A stretch of DNA of 64,000 nt from the NCBI RefSeq assembly GCF_011493005.1, contig NZ_CP049156.1, forward strand, positions 3,038,001 through 3,102,000, read 5' to 3'. The DNA comes from Caballeronia sp. SBC1 (GTDB lineage: Bacteria; Pseudomonadota; Gammaproteobacteria; Burkholderiales; Burkholderiaceae). Below the pieces are notes generated by a model. That model was not told the DNA's origin. It searched no databases and saw only the letters and a program-made list of their open reading frames with translations. This document shows positions 27,203 to 36,735 of the stretch, in pieces. The position numbers were made by a program, and so were the translations under genes. How positions within the stretch are numbered: position 1 is the first letter of the stretch; every line of letters starts with the position of its first letter.

Positions 27203-28600
27203 ATGAGCTCTCATACCGGCAGCACAATTACCGGTTCACCCAGCTTTTTTTCTAAAGAAGCGACTATCGCGAAGCCCGGATTTTCGCGCTGGATGGTGCC
27301 ACCCGCCGCGCTCGCCGTGCATCTGTGCATAGGCCAGGCTTACGCGTTTTCCGTCTTCAACGCGCCACTCACGCGGGTAATCGGGATCACGCAATCCGCT
27401 CCGGACGACTGGTCGCTAACCACGCTCGGCTGGATCTTTTCGCTGGCCATCGTGTTTCTCGGGTTGTCAGCGGCGTTCGCTGGCAAGTGGCTGGAGAAGG
27501 TCGGACCGCGACGCACCATGTTCACGGCGGCTTGCTGCTTCGGCGGGGGTTTCCTGGTGGCTGCGCTTGGCGTGCATCTGCATCAGATCGTGCTGGTCTA
27601 TCTCGGCTACGGCGTAATTGGCGGGATTGGACTTGGGCTAGGGTATGTCTCGCCGGTGTCCACGCTGATCCGCTGGTTTCCCGACCGGCGCGGCATGGCG
27701 ACCGGCATGGCGATCATGGGCTTTGGCGGCGGTGCGATGATCGCGGCTCCCGCCTCGGTCGCACTGATGAACCACTTCAAAAGCGCAACCAGCAACGGTG
27801 TGACCGAAACCTTCGTGGTGCTGGGCATTGTCTATTTCATCTCGATGACGATCGGTGCGCTCGCCATCCGTGTCCCGCGTCCGAACTGGACGCCAGCGGG
27901 CTGGACACCGCCGGTGGCCAACGGCAACAAGATGATCACGCGCAATCATGTGCATATTGATCAGGCGTTGAAGACGCCGCAGTTCTACCTGATCTGGCTC
28001 GTGCTGTTCCTCAACGTGACGGCCGGGATTGGTGTGCTGGGCCAAGCGTCGGTGATGATCCAGGAGAGCTTCAAGGCATCGATCACGGCTGGTGCCGCGG
28101 CCGGTTTCGTCGGACTGCTTTCGCTCTTCAACATGGGCGGGCGTTTCGTGTGGGCATCGGCGTCGGACTGGATCGGACGCAAGAACACCTACTTCGTGTT
28201 CTTCGCGCTCGGTGCGGTGTTGTATTGGCTGGTGCCGCAATTTGCGCAGAGCGGCAACGTTGCGCTCTTCGTGCTCTCGTATTGCGTGATCCTGTCCATG
28301 TACGGTGGCGGATTTGCGACCGTCCCCGCCTATCTCGCCGATATGTTCGGCACGAAATTCGTGGGCGGCATTCATGGACGCCTGCTGACCGCGTGGGCTG
28401 CGGCGGGAATCGCAGGGCCGGTGCTGGTGAACTACATTCGCGCGTATGAAGTGGCGCATGGCGTGGTGAAAGCGGAGGCCTACACCACGACCTTGCACAT
28501 CATGGCGGGACTGCTGGTGATCGGCTTTATCTGCAACCTGCTGGTGAAGCACGTGCACGAGAAACATCACATGAGCGCGTCCGCACTTGCAGCAGACTGA
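27203..28600 (+). CDS. OFA-type MFS transporter (oxalate/formate antiporter family)
   Basis: A 465-residue, 12-segment secondary transporter. The OFA pattern is visible in HLCIGQAYAFSVFNAPLTR near the start, GLGYVSPVSTLIRWFPDRRGMATGMAI in segment 4-5 (given in part) and FNMGGRFVWASASDWIGRKN mid-protein. I start it at 27203, where GGAG lies 7 bases upstream; the TTG at 27137 would add 22 residues without homology. The substrate may be oxalate, formate or another monocarboxylate. A 48-residue membrane protein follows 33 bases downstream. Confidence 0.9.
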   Translation: MSSHTGSTITGSPSFFSKEATIAKPGFSRWMVPPAALAVHLCIGQAYAFSVFNAPLTRVIGITQSAPDDWSLTTLGWIFSLAIVFLGLSAAFAGKWLEKVGPRRTMFTAACCFGGGFLVAALGVHLHQIVLVYLGYGVIGGIGLGLGYVSPVSTLIRWFPDRRGMATGMAIMGFGGGAMIAAPASVALMNHFKSATSNGVTETFVVLGIVYFISMTIGALAIRVPRPNWTPAGWTPPVANGNKMITRNHVHIDQALKTPQFYLIWLVLFLNVTAGIGVLGQASVMIQESFKASITAGAAAGFVGLLSLFNMGGRFVWASASDWIGRKNTYFVFFALGAVLYWLVPQFAQSGNVALFVLSYCVILSMYGGGFATVPAYLADMFGTKFVGGIHGRLLTAWAAAGIAGPVLVNYIRAYEVAHGVVKAEAYTTTLHIMAGLLVIGFICNLLVKHVHEKHHMSASALAAD

Positions 28601-28633
28601 ATCCACTGAACCTACTCTAGCGCGGAGAATGCG

Positions 28634-28780
28634 ATGAACACCAACACCAACCTGAACCGCGAGCTGGACGCGCATCCGACCAACAAGCTGCTGCTCGGCG
28701 TGTTCTGGATCTATGCAATCGTGCCGCTCGCATGGGGCGTGATCAACACGCTGCTCCAGGCGACCAAGCTGTTTCATTGA
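28634..28780 (+). CDS. Small membrane protein, MFS transporter small-subunit type
   Basis: A 48-residue frame opens at an ATG with GGAG 7 bases upstream. It has a polar start (MNTNTNLNRELDAHP), then one hydrophobic segment (LLLGVFWIYAIVPLAWGVI) and a short LLQATKLFH tail. I recall proteins of this size and pattern directly after OFA-type transporters, annotated as MFS transporter small subunit. It is 33 bases behind the transporter and 29 bases before a strong terminator, so the two form a bicistronic unit. A regulatory or stabilising role is inference. Confidence 0.75.
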   Translation: MNTNTNLNRELDAHPTNKLLLGVFWIYAIVPLAWGVINTLLQATKLFH

Positions 28781-28809
28781 AGCTGAAGATTCAACGTCTG
28801 AAAAACAGA

Positions 28810-28844
28810 AACGCCGGCTCGAATGAACAGCCGGCGTTTTTGTT
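28810..28844 (+). terminator. Rho-independent terminator of the OFA transporter unit
   Basis: AACGCCGGCT (28810-28819) pairs perfectly with AGCCGGCGTT (28829-28838) across a 9-base loop and runs into TTTTTGTT. It ends the transporter/small-protein transcript and stands just before the convergent glycosyltransferase gene. Confidence 0.92.
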
Positions 28845-28875
28845 ATCGCGCTTAAATCTTCGCCCGCCCTTCAAC

Positions 28876-29955
28876 TCAAGCCGGCGCACCCGCCAAGGCG
28901 CCCGTCACCTGCCGCGCGACTGCGAGGTAACGCTCGGCGGTATCGGCCAGCGTAAGACCGCCTAGCGGCCTTTGCGCCCGCCCTTCACTCAACGCGGTCA
29001 CCAGCACGCGTGCATAGGTCGAGGTGTCCTCGGGATCCAGCAGATGCACAGCCGGAAAATCCGCCGCGAAGCTGAACGGCCGGATGTCGCTGGCGACAAT
29101 CGGCACGCCCGACGCCAGCGCTTCCAGGAACGCGATGCTATGACCTTCAGAGCGCGACGGCATCGCGAACACACTGGCCTTGAAGAGGATGTCAGAGACG
29201 TCGGAACGCGGCCCTTCAACCGTGACCCGCTGCTCGAGCCCAAGCTTCGCCACGAGATCCTTTACGGCCGTGAAATACGCCGGATCTTCGACCACACCGA
29301 CCAGCAGCAATCGCGCAAGCGGCACCTGCTGCACCACCTCCTTGAACGCATGCACCGTCTGCAACTGGTTCTTCACCGACGTATAACGCCCGATCTGCAC
29401 AATCTGCGCATGGTCATTGGCGAGATTCGCATCCAGCCCGGGCGAGAAGCGCGCCATGTCCACGCCGTTTGGAATGAGCTGCATCGACGGATGCCGGCCG
29501 ACGGCGGCCACATAGTCGTCGAGATTCGCCGGCGATACCCCGATCACCGCCCGCGCCCGCCGCGACAACACTCGCTCGATGCGCCGGAACAGACCGCGCT
29601 CGAAGTCGTTGGTCGCGGAATGCATCACGTACACCACGGGCGCTGATATGGGCAGTGCGCGCACGTAGAAAGCGGGAATGGTCGCGTGGGCAAACACCAC
29701 GTCCGGGCGATAGTGTTGTACTGCCTGGTACAAATGCCACAGCTTGCCTAGCGTGCCGTGGAATCCACGGGGAAACATGCACTCCACGCCGTTGGCATCG
29801 AGTTCCTGGCGCAGCGTGACGAAGTCGTCGTGTTGCGGTCGCAGCGACGTTATGCCCACGACTTCACCGCTTCTCTGCTGATGAATCGCGAGATCCTTGG
29901 CCAGCACTTCTGCCCCGGAAAGGCGGGGGGCAAGAACAAGATGAAGGATGCGCAT
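28876..29955 (-). CDS. Glycosyltransferase family 4, exopolysaccharide locus
   Basis: A 359-residue GT-B enzyme. It opens MRILHLVLAPRLSGAEVLAKD and has VIPNGVD-like LIPNGVDMARFSP, QIGRYTSVKNQ and the donor site PSRSEGHSIAFLEALASGVPIVAS. Its ATG overlaps the stop codon of the flippase gene upstream (ATGA), so the two are coupled. The longer open frame beyond 29955 is antisense-like extension into the flippase gene. Donor and acceptor are unknown. Confidence 0.88.
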   Translation of the reverse strand: MRILHLVLAPRLSGAEVLAKDLAIHQQRSGEVVGITSLRPQHDDFVTLRQELDANGVECMFPRGFHGTLGKLWHLYQAVQHYRPDVVFAHATIPAFYVRALPISAPVVYVMHSATNDFERGLFRRIERVLSRRARAVIGVSPANLDDYVAAVGRHPSMQLIPNGVDMARFSPGLDANLANDHAQIVQIGRYTSVKNQLQTVHAFKEVVQQVPLARLLLVGVVEDPAYFTAVKDLVAKLGLEQRVTVEGPRSDVSDILFKASVFAMPSRSEGHSIAFLEALASGVPIVASDIRPFSFAADFPAVHLLDPEDTSTYARVLVTALSEGRAQRPLGGLTLADTAERYLAVARQVTGALAGAPA

Positions 29956-31208
29956 CACGCCTCCCTGGCAATTCGGAACAGCATCCAGCCGGCGGCCGCA
30001 CCAAGGCCGACTGTCATCGCCCAGGCAATGCCGGTGACGCCCCACAAGTGCGTGGCGACCGGCACCGTGACCAGCAGCACCACGGCCTGGATGATGGACG
30101 CGTGCGTGGCGACCTTCGGCAAGCCCACCGCACGCAGATACGATACCAACACGGCGATCACTGCACCAATAGCCATGTTGACCACGAAGATCCTGAACAG
30201 CGGCACAGCGGGCAGCCACGCGGTTCCCAGCACGATCTGGAACAGCGGTTCGGCGGCGAAGCGCAGGATGATCACCAACACCACGAGGCCGGCCGCGATC
30301 AGCGCAAGATAACGGCGGAACAGCCGCGCGGCGAAATCCGCATCCTTGCGGTGATGCGCGGAGAACGTCGGAAACAGGTATTGCGACATCGCAATGGCGG
30401 CATCGGCAAGCAGCATCTGGGCGAGCTTCGAGGACATCTGGTACGCGCCCAATTGAGCCGGCCCGAGCAGTTTCGCCACGATCACCTTGTCGAACTGATT
30501 CAGCAGCAGGTTCACCACGCTGCCCGCCCAGATCCAGCGGCTGAAATTAACGTAATGTCCAATGCCCTTCCACGACAGCCGCAGCGGTGGCCGCGGCGAC
30601 ATGGTGGTCCAGGTCAGAACCGTCTTCAGTGATTCACCCGCCACCATGCCGAGCAGCACCGAATAAGCGCCTGCTCCGCCAAGCGCGAAGCCCAGGCCGA
30701 TCGCGCAATCGAGGAAAGCCGACGACATCTCCACGCCCGCGATACGCATGAACCCGCGCTCGCGCGTGACGATGTAATACGCTGGCGACGCCACGCCCCG
30801 AATCAGCGGCAACAGCGCCGCGAGTTGCAGCAACAGCAGCGAGCCGCCAAGATGAAACTGCTGGTTCATCAGCGGCGAGGCGCAGACAATCAGCAGCGCG
30901 ATCAACGCCCCGCGCGAGGCCAGCGTGGTCCACACGGCGCCAAGCTGTAATCGGTTCGGCGTTTCCCGGCCCTGCACCACCGCTTGCGCGAGACCCGTGT
31001 CGCTGAGTGACTCGGCAATCGCCACGGCCAGCAACGCCACGCTCACGCTGCCGATCGCGGCGGGCCCGAGAATCCGGCCGATCGCCAGGAACTTGACCGC
31101 GACGAAGCCCCGCACCACGATTTGTTGCAACAAGACCCAGATGGCGGCGTCCTGGTCGAAACGCACGCTCGCGGTTGAAAATGGTAATCGAACTGCTCTC
31201 ACAGACAT
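29955..31208 (-). CDS. Polysaccharide flippase (Wzx/WzxC-like)
   Basis: A ~417-residue membrane protein of the MOP superfamily with about 12 hydrophobic segments. AAIWVLLQQIVVRGFVAVKFLAIGRILGP opens the first pair of helices in WzxC-like manner (given in part), with NRLQLGAVWTT and SRWIWAGSVVNLLLNQFDKVIVAKLLGP later. It would export the lipid-linked exopolysaccharide repeat. The start is uncertain: the ATG at 31208 has GAGGA almost touching it, and an ATG at 31340 would add 44 residues with no membrane segment. It is the second flippase in the window, distinct from the one in the O-antigen block. Confidence 0.86.
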   Translation of the reverse strand: MSVRAVRLPFSTASVRFDQDAAIWVLLQQIVVRGFVAVKFLAIGRILGPAAIGSVSVALLAVAIAESLSDTGLAQAVVQGRETPNRLQLGAVWTTLASRGALIALLIVCASPLMNQQFHLGGSLLLLQLAALLPLIRGVASPAYYIVTRERGFMRIAGVEMSSAFLDCAIGLGFALGGAGAYSVLLGMVAGESLKTVLTWTTMSPRPPLRLSWKGIGHYVNFSRWIWAGSVVNLLLNQFDKVIVAKLLGPAQLGAYQMSSKLAQMLLADAAIAMSQYLFPTFSAHHRKDADFAARLFRRYLALIAAGLVVLVIILRFAAEPLFQIVLGTAWLPAVPLFRIFVVNMAIGAVIAVLVSYLRAVGLPKVATHASIIQAVVLLVTVPVATHLWGVTGIAWAMTVGLGAAAGWMLFRIAREA

Positions 31209-31570
31209 TCCTCGCGTCGGGTCGATTTTTTGTAATTTGAGCGTGGCAAACGGATTGCCCGCGAGACTTGACTTTGCATTAACGATGTTTGTCCAAGGTT
31301 TCCGCAAAGGTAACGTGGCGCGCCCTGTGCTGTGCGCCATCTCGTAGTTGATATCGGCCCTCGTGTGTGCTGGCTCACTGTCTTTTTTCGCCAGAGGAAT
31401 ACCCTGACTTTGGCGGTTGCATCGCGCGCGGCAATGCTAGTGTTGACGTTATCCACTGATGTTTGGTCCGGCGTGCCTGACTCGCGTCCTGCCCGCTGCA
31501 ACCGCCGGGAGCGGACGTTCTGCGCATAGCCGCCCTGTACCACGCCTTTTTGTACGCTTTCAAAAAAACA
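31209..31570. other. Divergent promoter region between flippase and glycosyltransferase genes
   Basis: About 360 bases between two divergent exopolysaccharide genes. A GG-N10-GC spacing occurs in TGGCGCGCCCTGTGCT (31316-31331) on the plus strand. It has two mismatches to the sigma-54 core, so it is only a weak candidate. No other signal was recognised. Confidence 0.3.
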
Positions 31571-32776
31571 ATGACTATGGCCAATGACACGCTCGACACC
31601 GTTCTGATCGTCGAACCGAATTTCACGGGGCATCGCTGGCGTTATGCCGAGTGGGCCGCGGCGGCTTACATGGAAGCGGGGTATCGGTGCGTAATAGTGA
31701 CCGACCCCGCCAACGCGGCGCATTCGCTCGCCGTGCGCATTGCCCGGGAAAACCGGCCCGAATTGCAGATCCAGTTCGTTGAGCCGCTTGTCCATGGCAG
31801 CAGCGGCTTGGCGAAGGTCAGTTATGTACGGTTTTTCCGCGATTTCAAGCATGCGTTCGACACCGCCAGCCGCAACCGGAAGGTCGCGCTGGTGGTTGTC
31901 CCTTACGTCGATTATTTCTTTTACTCGCTGCCGCTCACGGGTTCGCCGTTTGGCGCAACGCCGTGGGTGGGCATTACGATGCGGGCCAATTTTCATCATG
32001 CCAAGGTGGGCGTGAAGGCCCCGCGCGAGCCGTTGATCAATGCGATCAAGGCGCAATTATTCCTGCGCGCCATTCGTGCGCCGGGGTTAAAAACATTGCT
32101 GACCATCGACCCCACGTTGACCGAGTGGTTTGCGCGCACGGGTCGCGCGGGTCACCAGGCGGGCCGTAGCGCGGCCGTTCAGTATCTCGCCGACCCATTC
32201 CCGGACGCGAAGGCTACGGAGCCACTGGCGGCCCGTCAGCGCCTGGGGCTTGGCGCTGGGCGGCACGTGCTTGTCTATGGCGCAATCACTGAGCGCAAGG
32301 GCATTCAGGAGCTGGTCACAGCGCTTGCGCAGCGGGGGAACTCTGACCCGCTGACGCTCGTTGTCGCAGGGGCTCAGGACGATGAGACTCGCGCGTTCTT
32401 TTCTTCAGCGGGTGCGTTATCACCTGCCCCGGTTTTCATGGACCGGTTCATTACCGCCGAGGAAGAACTCGACCTGTTTTCCGCGTGCGATGTGGTCTGG
32501 CTTGGCTATAAAGGGCACTACGGCATGAGCGGCGTACTGGTCCAGGCTTACAGATTCGGCAAGCCCGTGGTGGCCACGGCCGATGGCTTGATTGGATGGT
32601 TTTGCCGGACCGGCGAGTTGGGACCGGTGGTCGATGATTTATCGGTTACATCAATTAACCGCGCTTTCGACAAGGTGTTCGAGGCACGGCCGGCAGGAGG
32701 AGTAGCGGGGTCGCATTTGTTGGAACGCAATACGTTAAGCCACTTCAAACAGACGCTGCGGCAGGCGATTATTTGA
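31571..32776 (+). CDS. Glycosyltransferase, GT4-like
   Basis: A 401-residue protein. The N-terminal half starts TVLIVEPNFTGHRWRYAEW, a pattern of bacterial polysaccharide transferases. The C-terminal half has LVYGAITERKGIQELVTAL, a donor-site-like CDVVWLGYKGHYGMSGVL and FGKPVVATADGLIGW. ATG codons at 31571 and 31577 are both possible; the TTG at 31550 is less likely. It stands alone on the plus strand between minus-strand EPS genes. Specificity is unknown. Confidence 0.78.
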   Translation: MTMANDTLDTVLIVEPNFTGHRWRYAEWAAAAYMEAGYRCVIVTDPANAAHSLAVRIARENRPELQIQFVEPLVHGSSGLAKVSYVRFFRDFKHAFDTASRNRKVALVVVPYVDYFFYSLPLTGSPFGATPWVGITMRANFHHAKVGVKAPREPLINAIKAQLFLRAIRAPGLKTLLTIDPTLTEWFARTGRAGHQAGRSAAVQYLADPFPDAKATEPLAARQRLGLGAGRHVLVYGAITERKGIQELVTALAQRGNSDPLTLVVAGAQDDETRAFFSSAGALSPAPVFMDRFITAEEELDLFSACDVVWLGYKGHYGMSGVLVQAYRFGKPVVATADGLIGWFCRTGELGPVVDDLSVTSINRAFDKVFEARPAGGVAGSHLLERNTLSHFKQTLRQAII

Positions 32777-32876
32777 AGCGTCGAGCACGGCTAGTTCGCT
32801 GGCACTTTTAGTCAGCAAACCAAGCGACTAAGCGGCAGCACCCCTGCAGCCAGCCGCCCTCTGCCGCCGGACGATG

Positions 32877-34034
32877 TCATGCGGCCCGGTCATGCAGTGC
32901 CGCTGCTGGCCGTGTGGATGGCGCGATGGTCGATAACCTCGCGCGTATCCGCCTTCGCATTGGTTCTTCAAAATACTGGAAGATCACGACGCTCAAGCAT
33001 ATTGCGAAGAGCATCGCGATCCATCCATTCGATTGCCTGAACCCGGCGATAAACGCCAGATGCGCAAGCGGCACATGAATGAGGTAGAGCGAATAGCTTG
33101 CCTCACCGAGGCGCACGAGCCAACGGTTGTTCAGGACGCCGATGACTGGACGCTCCAATAAGACAAGGCCGAGTATGAGCGCGGCGAAGAACGGCGATTC
33201 CAGGTAGTAGGCGGGAGAAACCGGACGCAAGATTGCCAGCGCCACGATTGCAACAAGTGCCACAGAAATCAGCGCAACGCCGTGAGAGTGGAACGAGGTG
33301 CCACGCGAGCGCAACTCATCGAACTTGATCGCGGCGCATATGCCAACGATGAATTCGAACAGGTGTGTAATTGGGAACTCGGCGACGAGAAAGCCGTGGC
33401 GACTTGCTGGAAGCGCATGCTGAAGAAGCACGATCCACAGCCCCTGGAGTATCCAGAGTCCCGCACACAGAAAGAACAGCGTCCGCACTCGCATTGTTTC
33501 GAACCGACGCAGGAATAGCGGAAACAGCGTGTAGAAGAACGCTTCGCAGGAGATGCTCCACGAGGGTCCATTCCATGGTTGATTAATCGCGGCGAACGGA
33601 AACCACGCGTTCAGAAGTAACAGCTGGCAGATCAGGCTGACGGCGAGTGAGATATAAACCGAGCTCTTGAGCGCGTACCAATCGAGCATGAGCGATGTGT
33701 CGCCGCTATTAAGCAGATACGCCGTGACGAGCGCCGACAACCCCAGCGACAGCAGCACGACCGGATAGATTCGCGCGAAGCGGGCAACATAGAAACGCGC
33801 CGGGCCCTCGGTACCGATCGTTTTCCGGTACGTATAGGTGAGGATGAACCCGGAGAGCACGAAAAATAGTGACACGGCGGGACGACCGCCATCCACGAAA
33901 TTAAAGAACCACTTGGGGAGGTTGAGTAAGCCCAGCTCGGTGAAATGCGATAACACCACCGTCAGGGCCGCAAGAAAGCGGATGCTGGTGAGCGCCGGTA
34001 GTACCCCGCCAGACTTGCTTGTCGTTATGCTCAT
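32877..34034 (-). CDS. Acyltransferase family 3 (OafA/NodX-like membrane O-acyltransferase)
   Basis: A 385-residue membrane protein with about 10 hydrophobic segments. The family opening LTSIRFLAALTVVLSHFTELG contains the conserved His, followed by GRPAVSLFFVLSGFILTYTY and RFARIYPVV. It probably transfers an acetyl or other acyl group to a sugar of the exopolysaccharide or its lipid-linked precursor. I start it at the ATG at 34034; the longer frame to 34160 adds a non-homologous segment. It is the first of three consecutive acyltransferase genes on this strand. Confidence 0.88.
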   Translation of the reverse strand: MSITTSKSGGVLPALTSIRFLAALTVVLSHFTELGLLNLPKWFFNFVDGGRPAVSLFFVLSGFILTYTYRKTIGTEGPARFYVARFARIYPVVLLSLGLSALVTAYLLNSGDTSLMLDWYALKSSVYISLAVSLICQLLLLNAWFPFAAINQPWNGPSWSISCEAFFYTLFPLFLRRFETMRVRTLFFLCAGLWILQGLWIVLLQHALPASRHGFLVAEFPITHLFEFIVGICAAIKFDELRSRGTSFHSHGVALISVALVAIVALAILRPVSPAYYLESPFFAALILGLVLLERPVIGVLNNRWLVRLGEASYSLYLIHVPLAHLAFIAGFRQSNGWIAMLFAICLSVVIFQYFEEPMRRRIRARLSTIAPSTRPAAALHDRAA

Positions 34035-34180
34035 TTCGACCCCTGCCTGTTGCTGGAAATGGTAGCAGTATCGGACTGCGAGCCAGTATCGGCGTGGCGC
34101 AGTTCGGCTATTCTTTGGCGGCATTGCACTCACAAAACAAGCTGCATGTTCGACACGCACAGGCTCAACTTAAACCGGCA

Positions 34181-35362
34181 TCAAACCCCTTCGGCCCCAT
34201 CAGCGGCTGCACCGCGCCCAGCCGTTACTCTGAGAGGAACCCTTACTAACCATGCCCGCGCCCATCGTGAACACGGCTCTTCAACTCGCCGCGCAGTCAA
34301 CCGCGCCCCCGCATAAGCGACGACAGTAGCAACCGCCATCGACACGGCAAAAACCAGCACGCCGTGATATTCGGCAAAGTCATCAACCGCATCGATCTTG
34401 ACCACGGCACGCACGCCGAGAATCGCGACGAAATGCCAGATGTAAATGCCAAAGCTATTGCGCCCCAGGATCACCAGTGCAGGCTTCTGCAACGTCCGTG
34501 AAGAGATCCGCGTCAACAACAGCATCAGCGCGGCAGTCGCAAGCGCCGCGAAAGTCGGCGCCACACCGTGGGCCATGCCGCGCCCCGTACCGGCCAGGAA
34601 CAGCGCGGCAACCATGACTAGTCCACCAAGCACAAGCCATCGGCACGCACGCAACGGCAACACCCTCTCGCCGGTCAAATAGTCCTTGGCCAGATGCCAG
34701 GTCCAGAACCCGACGATAAAACACGGCAACTGCGTAGGAGGCCAGAAATAGAAGAAGTCGTTGTTCACCACACGGCATGCAGGTCCGCCACCGCACGCGC
34801 CGAAATACCAGAACGACAACGAGAACAACGCGGTCAATATCGACACGACACTCAGGCCTCGCCTGGTCCGGCAAAAGAACACCAGCGCAGGCGCGATCAT
34901 GTAGAAAAGCATCTCGACGCTGATCGACCAGCCACCTGGAACGACACTGTCAGTCGCCGACGGAACCCACGCGTGCACGAAGATCAGGTTGAGGATGACA
35001 TCGGAGAAATCGTGCGGCGACAGCATGTGGCCGTGCGCACGACGGGCCACGTAATCGACGACCGCGTAACCGATAATCGCCAGGTAATAAAGCGGCGCGA
35101 TCCGCGCAAAACGCTTCACATAGAAATTGCGCAACACCTCGCGTGTTCTGCTTAGGCGCTGCGCATCATGCTCTATTGAAGCAAAAATCGTGATCGCGCT
35201 GATCACGAAAAAGCACTGGACGCCATACTGACCGAGATTGGCAAGCGTATCGAGCCATACGGGACTCGTCACCATCCACGGTGCAAGGTGAACCGCAATC
35301 ACACCGATCACCGCAAGCGTGCGACCGACGTCAAGCGCCGCGATGCGCGGAGCCGGCGTCAT
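34181..35362 (-). CDS. Acyltransferase family 3, second of three
   Basis: A 393-residue membrane acyltransferase. It has IAALDVGRTLAVIGVIAVHLAP with the conserved His, LGQYGVQCFFVISAITIFASI, then YVKRFARIAPLYYLA and GGWSISVEMLFYMIAP, the SVE-containing segment common to this family. It lies 146 bases upstream of the previous acyltransferase. The sequences differ enough to suggest different positions or substrates, not a recent duplication. Confidence 0.88.
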   Translation of the reverse strand: MTPAPRIAALDVGRTLAVIGVIAVHLAPWMVTSPVWLDTLANLGQYGVQCFFVISAITIFASIEHDAQRLSRTREVLRNFYVKRFARIAPLYYLAIIGYAVVDYVARRAHGHMLSPHDFSDVILNLIFVHAWVPSATDSVVPGGWSISVEMLFYMIAPALVFFCRTRRGLSVVSILTALFSLSFWYFGACGGGPACRVVNNDFFYFWPPTQLPCFIVGFWTWHLAKDYLTGERVLPLRACRWLVLGGLVMVAALFLAGTGRGMAHGVAPTFAALATAALMLLLTRISSRTLQKPALVILGRNSFGIYIWHFVAILGVRAVVKIDAVDDFAEYHGVLVFAVSMAVATVVAYAGARLTARRVEEPCSRWARAWLVRVPLRVTAGRGAAADGAEGV

Positions 35363-35589
35363 TGGCGAACCTCCGTGTCATCGCGCATCGGATACAAAGC
35401 CGAGATCCCACGGCTTCCCGCGCAGCTTGACGGCCGACGCCCCGCAATGCTTTCGAAGCGGCAGTAATGAAGTGCTTCCATGGTCGTTCCCGGACAACAA
35501 GTTGGCGCGATCCGGGCAAGCGCCCGGACGATTCGGTCAATCAGGGGAAAACCACGCTTAAAGAAAAAGCGTGGCTTCCATGGATACGC

Positions 35590-36735
35590 TCAGGACACGT
35601 GCGTGCTCACCACTGGCACTTCCATTTCGCCTTTGCGCTTGGCGGGGAACAATGCGTCGCGAATCTTGAGGAAGGGGAATTCGACTGCACGCGTAGTCAC
35701 GTAGCCGATCACGATCGCGATGCAAAATTGGGCGCTCAGTACCATCGCCCAGGCGGCAAGCGACGGAACATGCATGGCGGCCATCTTGCGGATCATGATG
35801 TCGGCGGGTGCGAGCGCCAGCGAATGCCACAGATAGATGCCGTACGAATACACACCGATCCACGCCACCACACGATACGCAATCGAATCGCGGATACCCC
35901 CCGAGTATTCGACCGCCAGCACGATCGCGGCAGTGAAGCCGATAGCCTGGATTGTGTAGCCAATACTTTCGTCGAGCGCATAGTGCGGCGTAGCCAATAC
36001 GAGCCACGCAATCAGCACCGCCACCATGCTGAGCAGCAGCCATTTCTGACTGGCGAATTTCTTGTAGAGCTCCGGCTTCATCCAGTAGAACGCGGCGAGG
36101 ATCACGCCGAACAGCAGGCTGTCTATGCGGTACTGCGTCTGGAAGAACGCAGCATCCAGATCGCCGTTCGAGACTACCGCGCAACGTGCGAGCAACACGA
36201 CGCAGCAGATCCCCAGCAAGGTGCCTATGATCGCATTCGCTCCCACCTTGAAACGCACGAACAGCAGCAACAGCGCGGGCAGGAAAAGATAGAAATGCTC
36301 CTCGACTGCAAGGCTCCAGGTCTGACTGATCGACGTCCCCAGGTAGTTCTGCAAGTGCGTCAGGTTCTGGAACAGGAAGGTGTCGGTGGGATGGCGGCCG
36401 GCGAATACATGGAACAGGATCAGCACGTAATACGCGGGCCAGATCTTGAAGATGCGTCGAATGATGAAGCGCCGGGCATCGATGCGTCCCGCTTCCGAAT
36501 ATTGCTTCAGCAGCAGGCCACCCACGAGGAATCCGCTCAACGTAAAGAACAGGTTGACGCCCTCGCGGCCGAAACTTTTCAATGGATATTCGATCCAGCT
36601 AACAAATGCATAACCGGTCTTGACCGAGTGGAAGTGAAAGCCCATTACGGCGATGATCGCAATGCCCCGGACGAAGTCGAGTTCGATCGTCCGGTTCGAT
36701 GTTTGTTGTGTACGTGGTTTGCCGAACAAGCCCAT
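35590..36735 (-). CDS. Acyltransferase family 3, third of three
   Basis: A 381-residue membrane acyltransferase. It has IELDFVRGIAIIAVMGFHFHSV, GREGVNLFFTLSGFLVGGLL, then RRIFKIWPAYYV and TWSLAVEEHFYLFLPALLLL, with the SLAVEEHFY motif of the OafA group. It is the closest of the three to classical OafA/YrhL proteins. It starts at an ATG divergent from the polymerase gene, with an 827-base gap in between. Confidence 0.9.
   Translation of the reverse strand: MGLFGKPRTQQTSNRTIELDFVRGIAIIAVMGFHFHSVKTGYAFVSWIEYPLKSFGREGVNLFFTLSGFLVGGLLLKQYSEAGRIDARRFIIRRIFKIWPAYYVLILFHVFAGRHPTDTFLFQNLTHLQNYLGTSISQTWSLAVEEHFYLFLPALLLLFVRFKVGANAIIGTLLGICCVVLLARCAVVSNGDLDAAFFQTQYRIDSLLFGVILAAFYWMKPELYKKFASQKWLLLSMVAVLIAWLVLATPHYALDESIGYTIQAIGFTAAIVLAVEYSGGIRDSIAYRVVAWIGVYSYGIYLWHSLALAPADIMIRKMAAMHVPSLAAWAMVLSAQFCIAIVIGYVTTRAVEFPFLKIRDALFPAKRKGEMEVPVVSTHVS

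Noticed and set aside
31316..31331. Second sigma-54-like site TGGCGCGCCCTGTGCT
   Set aside because: It has two core mismatches and a GGCGCGCC palindrome, common in GC-rich DNA, and lies 240 bases from the next gene. It is too weak to call.
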